The notes: generated from the sequence alone by a model not told the origin. 64,000 nucleotides of DNA from Mya arenaria (GCF_026914265.1 NC_069135.1:575001-639000), one strand, 5' to 3'. Counted from the first letter of the stretch, positions 12,719 to 25,170 are shown. Numbers and translations: made by a program.

Positions 12719-14227
12719 ACTGTCGATGTTATTCGGGTGAATTACAGACAGTGTATGCGGTTGGCTTGGTTTGGTGTAAGATGCGCCTTTGACATTCTTC
12801 TGTGAATTTTTGATATTCCCGTCGGTTTTCCCAAAGTTTCTGGTGACGCGGGCGGGTGTCACATATTCACTGCCGAGTCTTCGATTGCTAGCGAGTTTGT
12901 TTGCCAGATTAATGTTGGCACACGATTGACTGTCTCTCGGTATTGTCGATGAGGTAGAGTTTTTTCCACCACGTTGTCAACGGTGTTTTCTTGCATGATT
13001 GACTTTGTTTTTTTGTTCCTGGTTGTTGGTGGGGGAGCAGCGTTGTTTACAGGGGCAGGTGTGCGACCTTGGAGGCTATAGTGACGGGTGGTCAGCGTGG
13101 CAGGAGCGGTCACATGAGCGCTTAGTGAGTTTTTAAACTAATACTGCTATGACGGCCGCGGCAAATGAACGCTGAAAATAAAATGATTCAAGTGTGGACT
13201 GGCTATTTTTTTTAATAGAGGTCATATAGTCAATATCTACTTTTCGTAGACGTACACTATCATTCATTGTTGCTTTCAGTGAGAGTTTTTCTGCTGCTGC
13301 TGCTGCTGCTGATTGTTATTGCTTGGTTAGGTTTACTTTTGCAATATGTTTTTAATACTTAAACTATCATTCCCTCCTGGTAAAATGCTAACCATTCATT
13401 TACAGAAAACAAGAATGTTTGTGTGGAAACTTGCAGCGCTGTTACTCGTTTTCGTTGCAGGTGAGATTTTGAAAAGTATACTAGTAGTTGGACATTCCCT
13501 ATATGTAATCGTTCATGTTAGGTAGTTCAAAATGTGTCCATATTAAAATGACAATGTTAAAGGTTTATCCTCGGTGAAAATGTAATCCATCCTTACGAAT
13601 TCAAAAAGGACATGTTTGAAGATACATGTAATAGGATCAAACATGAACTTTAAACTCTCCGGCAGCCTTATAGAAACATGAGGCATGGGATGGATCACGT
13701 GAAGTAACCTTCTCTGTAACCTTCCCTTCCCTTACAGCTGAGAGTTGCGACATAACAAGAACGATCCGGTGCTCCTGTCATGGCTACAAGTATGCCGAAT
13801 GTTTCGTCCCGGGAGGATACGGCAACGCCATTATTACAGTGAGTACCATCCAGCTTGTAACTATTACAACTGTCTGAATATGTTGTACCCACAAGTTTTA
13901 GCTTTGGTAAGTGGTTTAAAGTGTAACAAACCACTGCATACAAACTTCATACTTACTTACCAAACTACGTCCAGTAGTTACTTTGTTCCACATTAATTAG
14001 ATTATAAATCTCTGATACACTATCACCTACGCGTTTGTTTGTGTGTTTTTTTGCAAAATAAAAAACGCGTTGCCAGGGCAGGATGATGCGTCATCGCGGT
14101 AAATCGCGGGGATATTTTTCGCGGTAGCCAACTCAGTGGTGCGCGTTATAACCTGAGAAAGGACTTTCACGCCTATAGGAATAGTTTCAACCAGTTGCTC
14201 CTTTCTTTGTCCACGCGTCTTCGTTGT
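12719..14227 (+). repeat. Left arm of a 1.5-kb inverted repeat
   Basis: This segment is the reverse complement of 18071-19687. It begins CTGTCGATGTTATTCGGGTG, matching the end of the right arm, and ends CCACGCGTCTTCGTTG, matching the start of the right arm. It carries DUF3011 exons 1-2 with about 700 bp of upstream DNA. The arms differ by indels, including about 150 bp present at 19019-19170 and missing near 13290. The spacer of about 3.8 kb holds exon 3 of copy 3. Confidence 0.9.
13415..13838 (+). pseudogene. Truncated DUF3011-family gene, copy 2 (exons 1-2 only)
   Basis: Exons 13415-13460 and 13738-13838 have the family sizes (46 and 101 nt) with intact splice signals and an open frame (signal peptide MFVWKLAALLLVFVAG, then AESCDITRT...). 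No matching plus-strand exon 3 exists before the duplication ends at 14227; the nearest exon 3 (17135-17455) belongs to the minus strand. The exon 2 donor GTGAGT is kept, but reading on reaches a stop within about 13 codons. Exon 2 has CSC where other copies have CSS, adding an odd cysteine. It most likely arose as the arm of an inverted duplication that captured only the 5' half of the gene. It could still be transcribed, since the upstream DNA matches that of copy 3. Confidence 0.8.
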
Positions 14228-14234
14228 AGATACT

Positions 14235-16160
14235 TACGCAAAAATTGGCTCATTCCAAGACAAAAAAAAAGTTGTCAAAACGGTATATCTTTGAGAGTGC
14301 AGCTTTAAGAATGTTTTATGTTTTATGACCCCAGGAAATTGTATAGTTAGGTTTGAATACTACCTGAAATATGTAACAAAAAAGTGGTATCAGCGGGAAT
14401 GTTTTAGAACTTTCGGAAATATATCTTACTGTCTTGATCTTTGACTTCCGAAGTCCAAACAGACGTATATAAAAATGCTTGAAAAAAAACATAAAGATTT
14501 AAAATATTTTGGGACGAATCATACTAATTTTATAAGTCAACAATCTATGAAAAATAGACCGTCAATTTTCTGAACCCGTACACTTTTGATTGAGGGGGGC
14601 GCCTGGTTCTCGCCGCCTGCTTGTTCATGCAGATGGCCATCATGGTTCTCCGGAAGTACATCACGTAATGGCAGGGGAACGTCTATTTCCCGGAGTGCAA
14701 CGAATATCATCGCACACAACTTCCGCCCAGAACTATTTATCTTGTACTAAATGATAAAAAGCAATAATAAATGTACTACGTAGATATTTGATTTACATTT
14801 CTTCAATGTCGTATTTTAGTGTTAAGTTTAGAAAAATGAAATTTCACATTGTAATGTCTTATTGAAAACAGACAGCGGCATATGCTTATCTTATGCCCAA
14901 TCACGATATATTTTATACGTTTCATAAAAATAATGAAGTAATTAAGGCAATGTGCAAGTAAAAGAATGCCTTTGTTACGGGACAGACAACGTCTTGATCT
15001 AAAGCCCAGAATCTTTATATAGCAACTAACGTGACGATTCATTACGTACATCAGTTAGGAACGACATTCTTATTTGTTAACCAGCACGTATTTATATAAA
15101 CAAGGTTGATTGATAAGGAAACACAAAAATCTCACCTTTCAAGCAAAATATATCAGATTTAACGGCGGATCCAGGATTTGACGTAACTTAAGTGCTTTGC
15201 TTTCTGAACCGAAATATATTTGTTTTAAAGCGTTGGATGGAGTGTTTTGAGCCCCCCCCCCCCCCCAAATAACTTTTTAACAGTTTTTTGTCGGCCATAG
15301 CGCATTTTGGGCGTAGTTTATTACCTTTTTATCTTGTTTATGGAAATAAAATGTTAACTAGGACGATTTAAGGGGGTGAGCCCCCACCCCCTGTCCCCTG
15401 GATCCACTAGTGGCATTTCCATATTCTCTTCAGTTTCATTGGAACATTTTCTTCCGGAAACGTGATCAGACAAAGTGGAACGCCAACGAAGGAAATCGGG
15501 CCTTATATTTCAGCTTGATTATTCGAGTTATAAGGAAAGCTATATAAGTCACCGTGGGCTCGGCGTCGACGTAATAATCACTTGATCTTTGAGATTGATG
15601 TGTAATTACATAATTAAGTAAGGCAACTCCATCATGCAAATAATTTACGTTATGTCATTGTTCATCTAAGAAATATAAGTTATGCGTCCACGTACAATTT
15701 AGTCTTAATCTCACCAATAATCTGTTTGTGTAAAGCAAGTTAGGTAACTCTTGCATGATTTTAATGCATAGTGTGTCCCTTGCTCCATTAAGAAACGTTG
15801 GTTTAAGTGACAAGTACCAGATCACACCAACCACCTACTGAGTTTGAGACTTAACACAGTCAACTGCAGCCAGTTGTGTAAAACAAGTTCTTCGGTTTGG
15901 ACAAAAGTTGTTTGTTTTTGAAAATAAACTGACATTTGATTTTCTCCAAATTGTTCCAGGAGGTTTGATGATTCGGCAACATCCTCGGTAGAGTAATGTT
16001 TAAGATCTCGTTCATCGTTGTTACATATATATATAAAACACATCCTTCATACGAATTGGTGTGCGTGTGTTATTCTGTAGGGCAACCGGATTCAGATAAA
16101 CAATATCAACGATCTTGGATAATTCTGAGAAAGTCATATCCTACAGTGACATTATACGGT
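14235..16160. repeat. Segmental duplication block, inverted relative to 28.8-31.2 kb
   Basis: From about 14235 to 16160 the sequence matches, in inverted order, the DNA upstream of DUF3011 copy 4 (28790-31205). Matches seen include 14520-14790 with 30945-31205, 14840-15120 with 30640-30945, the GGATCCAGG element (15160-15420 with 30325-30610), and 15420-15560 with 30200-30325. The same 14235-14757 part also matches 22990-23510 (inverted). It is partly diverged and has no gene of its own. Confidence 0.8.
15160..15420. mobile_element. Short dispersed element with GGATCCAGG-type ends and poly-C tracts, copy 1
   Basis: Ends read CGGATCCAGGATTTGACG and CCCTGGATCCACTAGTGG, an inverted pair. The interior has a C-tract and CATTTTGGG. 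Related copies lie at 30325-30610 and 44950-45205. Non-coding; MITE-like. Confidence 0.65.
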
Positions 16161-16450
16161 AGGTAGCTGTATTGTTTTGAATTATTTTATTTTGTTTTAT
16201 TATCATTATTATGTTTATGACCATTATCATTATAATTATTATCATTATTTGTATTGGTTCTGTGGTTGTTGTTGATGTTAGTGGCCCCAACAGGTCGTTT
16301 TTCGAAGACAAGTCAGTTTATTGTATTGATCTAAGGCAATACATAAAAAGCTTAAAGTCGTTAACATGCAACTCAGTTAACATTTACTGTGATAATGCGC
16401 ATATTCCCTTTTATTCGACTTTCCAGTGATAAAACATTTATATAAGTGAA
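16040..16450. repeat. Inverted copy of 22330-22790
   Basis: The segment GGGCAACCGGATTCAGATA..., the ATT/ATC-rich tract and the sequence GGCCCCAACAGGTCGTTTTTCG all recur in reverse complement at 22330-22790. The 28790-28870 region shares the first part. A small ORF at 16211-16429 lies in this repeat and is not a supported gene. Confidence 0.8.
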
Positions 16451-16499
16451 ATGACATGTAATGTTATTATTAATATAAATAAAACAGGACATCTGCTTC

Positions 16500-16735
16500 A
16501 TTACATATATCGGTTCTAAAATTAATGTTTTATGGCTAAAACGTTACTAACTGTTTAAGAAAAATGCGTAAAACATCATTTTTTGAACTCAAATATGAAA
16601 CTCTGCAATCTGATTTTTGTCAGCATTCTTATATCACTGGTTTGCAGATATTTACACAAAAATTGGCTCGTTCCAAGACAAAAAAAGTTCTCAAAACGTT
16701 CAATCTGTGAGAGTGCAGCTTTAAGTCATTTCCTA
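16500..16735. mobile_element. MITE-like element fragment, CTGTGAGAG family
   Basis: Carries TTGGCTCGTTCCAAGACAAA and the right end CTGTGAGAGTGCAGCTTTAA, as in the palindromic element at 2590-2955. The left end is eroded. The same right end is also found at 23530-23565. Confidence 0.6.
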
Positions 16736-16743
16736 ACTTAAAT

Positions 16744-16914
16744 CATTTTCTTAAGTTTAATATTTCTCGTACTAGCATGAGAAAGCGGCTTATTATTTTC
16801 TAAATTATTTTATTGTTATTACCTTTCTATCATTTTCTTAAGTTTAATATTTCTCATACTAGTATGAGAAAGCGGCTTATTATTTTCTAAATTATTTTAT
16901 TGTTATTACCTTTC
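16744..16914. repeat. 85-bp tandem duplication
   Basis: A block beginning TCATTTTCTTAAGTTTAATA and ending near ATTGTTATTACCTTTCT occurs twice in a row with few differences. A single copy lies at 23578-23660 in the same orientation, so doubling happened after the larger duplication. Confidence 0.85.
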
Positions 16915-17134
16915 TTAAAAAGACATGCGTTCGTGTTCTTTTTTTTAAATGTAGCAGATGTCGTTTTTTCCTCGTTCATATTGGGAGGCCATACGGTAGT
17001 TTCAGTGGGTGGTCATATGGAAGTGTCGGTCAGACTAACAAGAAAAAACAACAACGTCAGATAACGAGCGTTTAATAGTATTTTGAATGTACAGTGCATG
17101 AACCAAATCGTTTTTATCTTGCAGGCTGACGTTT

Positions 17135-18873
17135 CTACTTGTAGCAGACGTCAAACGTCGCTCTGCACCCTCTGTCCACCCATATCGAATTGCTGTCGCT
17201 TCCAAAACTTCTTCCCAATGTGCAGGGGGACCTTGACCTTTTACTCTTCAACGCGACCTTAGAAACTCGCGAGGCACCTGACACAGGGCAGCTCTTGAAC
17301 TTGTAACTCCAGCTGTCGCAGTTCATGGAGACAAAATTTCGGCACAAGCATACGGAGAAAACAGCACGGCAGCCACGGTCAACCCAAAGCTTCCCGTTGC
17401 GGTAACCATAGCTTCTCCCCAGAGTACAACTGGAACGGGACAACTTGTTGATGACCTGTATACAGAGAATAAAACATGTTTTTTCATCTTAAATTCGTGA
17501 TATATTATTTTCAAATATATTTAAGTTGGCATGCCTTCGCCATTTCCTTCTATTAACACTCATCCACATGACTTCTATTCACTTCAAACCACGCGTGTAT
17601 TTGCAGATTTTTCCTTACCGCGGACGTTATCTTTTTAATCCAATTTTAACAATACCCCGCGTTCCTTTCTATAATTTCCCCGCGTTCCACCGCATCGAGT
17701 CAACGCTATGCGTGGCGTTGCGAAGAATTAATTAACGGTAATTAAGGAAGCTGTCAATTTCTGACGGCTTTTTCTTTGTTCCCGTCTTATGAATATAATT
17801 ATAGTATTTTTTATTTAACTCATACAAACTCGACCCGTTATCTACGAATCGCTTAGGCTCGTACTCAAAACACAGATCCCTAAAAATTATGCTTTACCAC
17901 CGATGCAATTGTCACCCTTTTTCGCACTCATCTCAATTTATAAATGCCTTCGTCAGCCTTTTGTGAATATAAATGATTACTGCAACGACCAATTTTTAAA
18001 TGAAAACTAAATTCAATTTCGTTTTTGTATTTTTGACATTTACAAAAAGGTACAATAATCTCTGTAATTCCAACGAAGACGCGTGGACAAAGAAAGGAGC
18101 AACTGGTTGAAACTATTCCTATAGGCGTGAAAGCCCTTTCTCAGGTTATAACGCGCACCACTGAGTTGGCTACAGCGAAAATTATCCCCGCGATTTACCG
18201 CGATGACGCATCATCCTGCCCTGGCAACGCGATTTTTATTTTGCAAAAAAAACCCGCGTAGGTGATAGTGTATCAGAGATTTATAATCTAATTAATGTGG
18301 TACAAAGTAACTACTGAACGTAGTTTGGTAAGTAAGTATGAAGTTTGTATGCAGTGGTTTGTTACACTTAAAACCACTTACCAAAGCTACAAACTTGTGG
18401 GTACAACATATTCAGACAGTTGTAATATTTACAAGCTGGATGGTACTCACTGTGATAATGGCGTTGCCGTATCCTCCCGGGACGATGCATTCGGCATACT
18501 TGTAGCCATGACTGGAGCACCGGATCGTGTTTGTTATGTCGCAACTCTCAGCTGTAAGGGAAGGGAAGGTTACAGAGAAGGTTACTTCAAGTGATCCATC
18601 CCATGCTCATTTTTCTATAAGGCTGCCAGAGAGATTAAAGTTCATGTTTGATCCTATTACATGTATCTTCAAACATGTCCTTTTTGAATTCGTAAGGATG
18701 GATTACATTTTCATCGAGGATAAACCTTTAACATTGTCATTTTAATATGGACACATTTTGGACTACCTAACATGAACGATTACATACAGGGAATGTCCAA
18801 CTACTAGTATACTTATCAAAATCTCACCTGCAACGAAAACGAGTAACAGCGCTGCAAGTTTCCACACAAACAT
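17135..18873 (-). CDS. Secreted two-repeat DUF3011-type cysteine-rich protein, copy 3 (3 exons)
   Basis: Minus-strand exons 18828-18873, 18451-18551 and 17135-17455 (46, 101, 321 nt) join through GT-AG introns into 155 aa, the same sizes as copy 1. Signal peptide MFVWKLAALLLVFVAG. Both repeats keep C-x7-C-x9-C-x21-C-x18-C-x6-C and WVDRGCRA. Intron 2 is about 1 kb against 428 bp in copy 1. Exons 1-2 and the promoter side lie in the right arm of the inverted repeat shared with truncated copy 2; exon 3 is in the spacer. The 3' flank (16920-17134) resembles that of copy 4. The protein is predicted to be exported and disulphide-bonded; a recognition or defence role is plausible but unproven. Confidence 0.88.
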
Positions 18874-19687
18874 TCTTGTTTTCTGTAAATGAATGGTTAG
18901 CATTTTACCAGGACGGAATGATAGTTTAAGTATTAAAAACATATTGCAAAAGTTAACCAAAACAAGCAATAACAAGCAGCAGCAGCAGCAGCAGCAGAAG
19001 CAGCAGCAAAACAAGAATATATATGATAAAAGAAAAATCGTGCTGACACGTCCCAACTAACGAGTACCGTTCAACAAGAACTTGCATTTATGAAATCCTA
19101 AATTCAGCTCTTACAGCACTACTCAAGCAGGAAATGCGATTCAGAAGAAAACAATTGTTAAACTTACTGACGAATTAGCAAGATGCAGAAAAACACACAC
19201 TGAAAGCAACAATGATAGTGTACGTCTACGAAAAGTAGATATTGACTATATGACCTCTATAAAAAAATAGCCAGTCCACTCTTGAATCATTTTATTTTCA
19301 GCGTTCATATGCCGCGGCCGTCATAGCAGTATTAGTTTAAAAACACACCTGCCCCTGTAAACAACGCTGCTCCCCCACCAATAACCAGGAACAAAAAACA
19401 AAGTCAATCATGCAAGAAAACACCGTTGACAACGTGGTGGAAAAAACTCTACCTCATCGACAATACCGAGAGACAGTCAATCGTGTGCCAACATTAATCT
19501 GGCAAACAAACTCGCTAGCAATCGAGGACTCGGCAGTGAATATGTGACACCCGCCCGCGTCACCGGAAACTTTGGGAAAACCGACGGGAATATCAAAAAT
19601 TCACAGAAGAATGTCAAAGGCGCATCTTACACCAAACCAAGCCAACAGCATACACTGTCTGTAATTCACCCGAATAACATCGACAGC
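18071..19687 (-). repeat. Right arm of the 1.5-kb inverted repeat
   Basis: Reverse complement of 12719-14227, with DUF3011 exons 1-2 of copy 3 inside. It contains a (CAG)n tract near 18976-19005 and about 150 bp not present in the left arm. Its outer end at 19687 abuts a decayed LINE. Confidence 0.9.
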
Positions 19688-19689
19688 CG

Positions 19690-22130
19690 AGCACCGGATG
19701 GACAGGCCGCACTCTTGCTGTAAAACTATGACGGCATTCTCACTCAGCCAATTAATGACGTCATACGAGCGCATCCTGACCATGGGGCCAATCCGACAAC
19801 GTCAGTCCGAAATGTACCGGCGTCATAAACGCACCGTTACAAATGTGCTGAATCACACTTGCCCATGTCAAAATATAAAATGCATGATAAACCTTATTGG
19901 ACTAGTGATGTTAAATGCGCACACACGATACAAAAGATGAACGAAACAAAATGGTATTCTGCAGGAAAACCAAGAGACCATGATAATCCACTAAATGTCG
20001 GTTACAAATCGGCAAAACGAATATTAATCAACATCCAAAAGGCTGCTATATACAAATGCAATGACAAGTTTTATAATGACTTAAACGAGCCTGCGGAGTG
20101 TGACATGCGTCTATATTGGTATTTAGTAAAGACGAAACGTACCTTTTAGATCGAATCCAATAAAAGATCTAGCTGTAAATGGAACGTCATTGAGGCATCT
20201 ATAGCAAATATCAAATGCTTTTCGTGCCTCCTTCTCACAAACTTTCAAACCTTAGAATGCACCACACTTCGACAACGAATTGCTGAACAAATTAGATTTG
20301 GATGTTAATGCATACATGCAATCGAATGACATTGAATTCGACCCAAGTTTAACAGAAAACGTACACATCAAACAGTTAAATAATGCTATCAGAAAATGAA
20401 GATGAGAAAAGACCAAAGATATGACAAATAACGCCGGAGTAAATAAGATACGGTAGTAAAACTCTGCAGGCATATACTGCACGACTATTCACGCTAATGA
20501 TTATATGTTCTTATGTTCCGAAAGAATGCATAATTGGTATCATCATCCCAGTTCACAAAGAGGGAAAACCAAGAACCTCCCCAAGTATCTACAGACCTAT
20601 TTCTCTATTGCCGGTGCTTTACAAGCTATTTGAAAATCATATCCATAGCCGTTTGAATACATGGTGTGCTGACAATGGCATCTACGTTCCTAACAAACAA
20701 CAAAATGCATATCAAAACCATATTGGGCCCGTTACAACATCGTTCAACGTACAAGAAGCAGTTGCAAATAGACTGGAGCTCGGATCAAGTGTTAACTGTG
20801 CTCTACTGGACACCAAGGGTGCATTTGATTCCGTTCGGCACACTGCCATAATTATGAAAATCGCTTGGTCTAAAAGGCGTTTTCCTGAGGCTGGTGGTTA
20901 ATTTGTATTCGTCTCTTGAAAGATGTGTTTTTGCAAATGGAGTCATATTCGAAAACTTCCTGTTCTTCAACGTGTACGGCAAGGCGGAATATGATCAACA
21001 CTGAGTTATCTCAACTTTACTGATGAAACAAGGAACAACCTTGAAAATAAGCCGATGATCTAACTCTTTTTTGCTCTTGAAAATCAACTCGCTGTTGTCC
21101 TAGAATACGCCAACAAATGGGGCTATGAATTCAATTTTAGTAAATGCAAACTCGTTATATTCCAGAAAAAAACATTCCTCGTGAAACAACAGTACCATTT
21201 GGGCAGCAAACACTGGTCAACGTACACTCTGCTAAACACTTCGGTGTGAACACTTGAGGTATAATCTTAGCTGCAGTGAGAATATTTACAATCGTTTACG
21301 AAAAGCATACTTCTCCCTTTTCATTGTACAATAAGTAGAAAAATTGCGATGGCGATGTTAACCCTCTGACAATAGCCTCTCTTGCGATGGCGATGTTAAC
21401 CCTCTGACAATAGCCTCTCTTGCGATGGCGATGTTAACCCTCTGACAATAGCCTCTCTTGCGATGGCGATGTTAACCCTCTGACAATAGCCTCTCTTGCG
21501 ATGGCGATGTTAACCCTCTGACAATAGCCTCTCTTGCGATGGCGATGTTAACCCTCTGACAATAGCCTCTCTCGTGATGGCGATGTTAACCCTCTGACAA
21601 TAGCCTCTCTTGCGATGGCGATGTTAACCCTCTGACAATAGCCTCTCTCGTGATGGCGATGTTAACCCTCTGACAATAGCCTCTCTCGTGATGGCGATGT
21701 TAACCCTCTGACAATAGCCTCTCTTGCGATGGCGATGTTAACCCTCTGACAATAGCCTCTCTTGCGATGGCGATGTTAACCCTCTGACAATAGCCTCTCT
21801 TGCGATGGCGATGTTAACCCTCTGACAATAGCCTCTCTCGTGATGGCGATGTTAACCCTCTGACAATAGCCTCTCTTGCGATGGCGATGTTAACCCTCTG
21901 ACAATAGCCTCTCTCGTGACAAAAGTAAGGATTGTACGGCGCAGAATTATGGTCCAAAGTTTCCGCTACAACAATGCTGCGATTAGAAAGATTCAAACGC
22001 CTAGCAGGTAAACGATAACGACCCTTAGCGACAACGACACGCACGGAAATGACCCTGGTGTGTACGTATGATAAAATAGTGTTTGTATATTGTGTTGCAT
22101 CTGTACCCCAACAAAAAAATCTCGAACCTG
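19690..22130 (+). mobile_element. Decayed LINE (non-LTR retrotransposon) with a minisatellite inside
   Basis: Broken plus-strand frames give recognisable LINE ORF2 parts. The linker between endonuclease and reverse transcriptase is at 19870-20150 (KPYWTSDVKCA). The RT start is at 20530-20640 (IIPVHKEGKPRTSPSIYRPI). The RT core is at 20790-20840 (LLDTKGAFDSVRH). RT thumb-like sequence is at 21110-21180, then a more C-terminal piece at 21930-22010. Frames shift several times, so it is inactive. It resembles the fragment at 35440-36715. The outer 350 bp of the inverted repeat arm may be more of the same element, so the left edge is uncertain. Confidence 0.75.
21345..21925. repeat. 38-bp minisatellite, about 15 units, inside a LINE
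   Basis: Unit GCGATGGCGATGTTAACCCT followed by CTGACAATAGCCTCTCTT. Starts of ACCCTCTGAC at 21361 and 21399 fix the 38-bp period. Units are nearly identical; the main variant is CTTGCGATGG against CTCGTGATGG. LINE sequence continues on both sides, so it expanded within the element. Confidence 0.95.
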
Positions 22131-22329
22131 ACACTAAATGTTTATTTCTAAGCTCTTAGTTATATAACGGATAAATACAGAATATGCATGCCTGTAAATA
22201 GTTATGCAAAAATTTGAAGGATTGGCTTAATCATTATATAGTCAATATTTTGTTATAATCATACACCTATATAATCTGTATACGTTATGTATTTTTGAAC
22301 CTGTATTATTTATATTAATAATTACATTA

Positions 22330-22592
22330 CATGTCATGTCACTTATATAAACGTTTAATGACTGCGAAGTCGAATAAAAGAGAATATGCATATGCGCATT
22401 ATCACAATAAATGTCAACTGAATTGCATGTTTACGACTTTAAGCTTTTTAGGTATTACAATAAACTGACTTGTCTTCGAAAAACGACCTGTTGGGGCCAC
22501 TAACATCATCATCAACAACAACAACACCATTAATAATAATGATAATAATTATAAAAATAATTGTCATAAAAATAATAATGATAATTATAATG

Positions 22593-22629
<37 letters not shown>

Positions 22630-23510
22630 CAAAATAAAATAATCCCAAACAATACAGCTACCTACCGTATAATGTCACTGTAGGATATGACTTTCTCAGA
22701 ATTATCCAAGATAGTTTATATTGTCTATCTAAATCCGGTTGCCCTACAGAATAACACGCACACACCATTTCGTATGAAGGATGTAGTTTTTTATATATAT
22801 GTAAAGTCTCCGCCAATCAAAACGCCGGACGAATTCTGATTAATTTTGCAGGTCATTTACAAATTTTAAAGCTTAGAGCAGGAAGAGAATAACCCTGCAT
22901 ATTGGATAAGATATAAAGCCAAACTGAATAATGTAGTACCCGAAATGTGGTTGTGTAACAATGATGAACGAGATCTTAATTAGGATTTAGTGCATTTCTT
23001 GTTATCATTTAGTACAAGATAAATAGTTCTGGGCGGAAGTTGTGTGCGATGGTATTCGTTGAACTCTGGGAAATAGACGTTCCCCTGCCATTACGTGATG
23101 TACTTCCGAAGAACTATGATGGCCATCTGCATGAACAAGCAAGCGGCGAGAACCAGGCGCCCCCCCCCCCCCTCAATCAAAAGTGTACGGGTTCAGAAAA
23201 TTGACGGTCTATTTTTCATAGATTGTGGACTTAAACAATTAACATGATTCGTCCCAAAATATTTTAAATCTTTATGGTTTTTTCAAGCATTTTTATATAC
23301 GTCTGTTTGAACTTCGGAAGTCAAAGATCAAGACAGTAAGATATATTTCAGAAAGTTCTAAAACATTCCCGCAGATACCATTTTTTTTGTTACATATTTC
23401 AAGCTAACTATACAATTTCCTGGGGTCCTATTCATAAAACATCTTAAAGCTGCACTCTCACAGATATATAATTTTTTTTGTCTTGGAATGAGCCAATTTT
23501 TGCGTAAAAA
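22330..23510. repeat. Segmental duplication block, direct copy of copy 4's upstream DNA with an internal loss
   Basis: 22640-22985 matches 28780-29045 (shared TAATGTAGTACCCGAAATGT). At about 23000 it jumps to sequence matching 30945-31205, so the roughly 1.9 kb between them in the 28.8-31.2 kb copy is absent. 22330-22790 is also the inverse of 16040-16450. An (AAT)n tract lies near 22590-22628. Confidence 0.75.
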
Positions 23511-23700
23511 TCTGCAAACCAGTTGTCAAAACGTTCAATCTGTGAGAGTGCAGCTTTAAGTCATTTCCTAACTTAAATCATTTTCATAAGTTTAATATTT
23601 CTAATATGAGAAAGCGGCTTATTATTTTCTAAATTCTTTTATTGCTATTACCTTTCTTGAAAAGACATGCTTTCGTGTTAAAAACACTTATACATTTCCT
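23445..23700. mobile_element. MITE-like CTGTGAGAG element fragment and flank
   Basis: AAAGCTGCACTCTCACAG at 23445 faces CTGTGAGAGTGCAGCTTT at 23541, giving a short inverted pair of about 120 bp. The flank to 23700 is a direct copy of 16725-16940. Confidence 0.7.
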
Positions 23701-24562
23701 GCTTGATATTAGACTTAAAATAATTTATAAATACCGGCCCTGACCTTTTTAGTAGATACTAAAGATTTGCAAGATATATATATATATTTAATTAGTGAAA
23801 TTAAAGTATATTTAACATTTTAATGAATCCAAATGATTTTCATTTGGCTTTTAAAGTAATCACCAAAACCCACAAAATTTAAACCCTTAGGCGGATCACA
23901 AAACTATAACCCTGAAGCCTTTCTTATTTCAAAATATATCTCTAGTGCCCCAAACAACAGGGTCAGACAAGAAACCTTTGCTGATATAACTTATATGGTT
24001 ACAGTGACTGCTCCTTTACCGCTACAATGGAAGGAACTTCCCGCACATAAACACCTTCTTCATCTCTAGACAAAAGCCTACAGTGCCAAACAAGAGGACA
24101 GGACCAAAAGCCTCGCGGTAGTATCAGTTGGATCTCCCTTCTCTCTATAATGGTAGAAACTTCCCTCACCCGAACGCTTGTTTTGTATCTCATGACTCCG
24201 CAGATTCCCATACCCTATTACTTCTACCGTGTTACATCAAAGCCTTACATACAGAACATTGCACCGTTCTGAAAACCGAGCGCCAATCATGCTTGACCAT
24301 AGCCCAAAATTGCCTTGTATTTAAAGGAACTTAGTAAAAACTGTCCAGGGTGAGAACTAAGTAATGAGTGTCACTTTTGTCCCAGCGATGTGAATTGTCT
24401 GACGTTTTCTTCAAAACTAATTTAGTATTTTTCGTTTCAGACCAACACAGACCAACACCCAGAAAGTCACAAGGTGGGAGCTAAGAATGATCAATTAATG
24501 AGTAAGCGCCATTGTTCAATAAATGGCGAGATTTTTGCTTTCGTGACACATGCGTAAACGGC

Positions 24563-24564
<2 letters not shown>
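23701..24564. other. No gene recognised
   Basis: Short ORFs on both strands near 24000-24330 overlap and lack family signals. No RNA gene seen. Confidence 0.4.
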
Positions 24565-24615
<51 letters not shown>

Positions 24616-24616
24616 G
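24565..24616. repeat. (GA)n microsatellite
   Basis: About 22 GA units followed by a G-run. An (ATC)n tract follows at 24674-24700. Confidence 0.95.
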
Positions 24617-25106
24617 GGGGGGGGAGTGAGATATTTTGTCCTACGAATTTTACACTACGATTGTTTTACGGTATCATCATCATCATCATCATCATCATCA
24701 TACTAGTATTAGAGTAATTATCACACACAATAGTTTCGAAAATAAGTGAAGGTGATACTAAAATGATCAAGATAGATTTACAAATCCTTTGGTCTTCTTA
24801 AGCCTCTGTTTTAATCGAAGTCAAAACGGTGATAATGAGAGCCAGGCTTTTCACCAGTATGAATTTCAGACACCAACCCAAACATTATATATGGGAAGAA
24901 AGGTCCACATATGTTCTTAACATTAAACAACGTTATAAAAAGTTACGTTTCTCATCAACAACTAATTGGTCGAACATAACCACCATGAGAATTCTTCCGA
25001 ATTGGTGTATATACCCTTTAGGAAGTCGCAGGACATTTCTCTAGATTTAATATCTGTTCGCTGTATGTTACCGACTCCAGGTTCTAATTACATACACGTT
25101 TAATAT

Positions 25107-25107
<1 letters not shown>

Positions 25108-25170
<63 letters not shown>

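Noticed and set aside
12859-13113. Minus-strand ORF of 84 aa, nearly mirrored in the right inverted-repeat arm
   Set aside because: The mirrored frame at 19.3-19.55 kb is explained by the duplication; composition is not gene-like and it may be LINE-derived.
18295-18594. Plus-strand ORF over the DUF3011 region (similar ones at 28105-28320 and, on the other strand, 13695-13943)
   Set aside because: Antisense shadow of exon 2; it recurs only because exon 2 is duplicated.
22448-22648. Small hydrophobic ORF on the minus strand
   Set aside because: It is a translation of the AAT/ATT-rich tract shared with 16040-16450.
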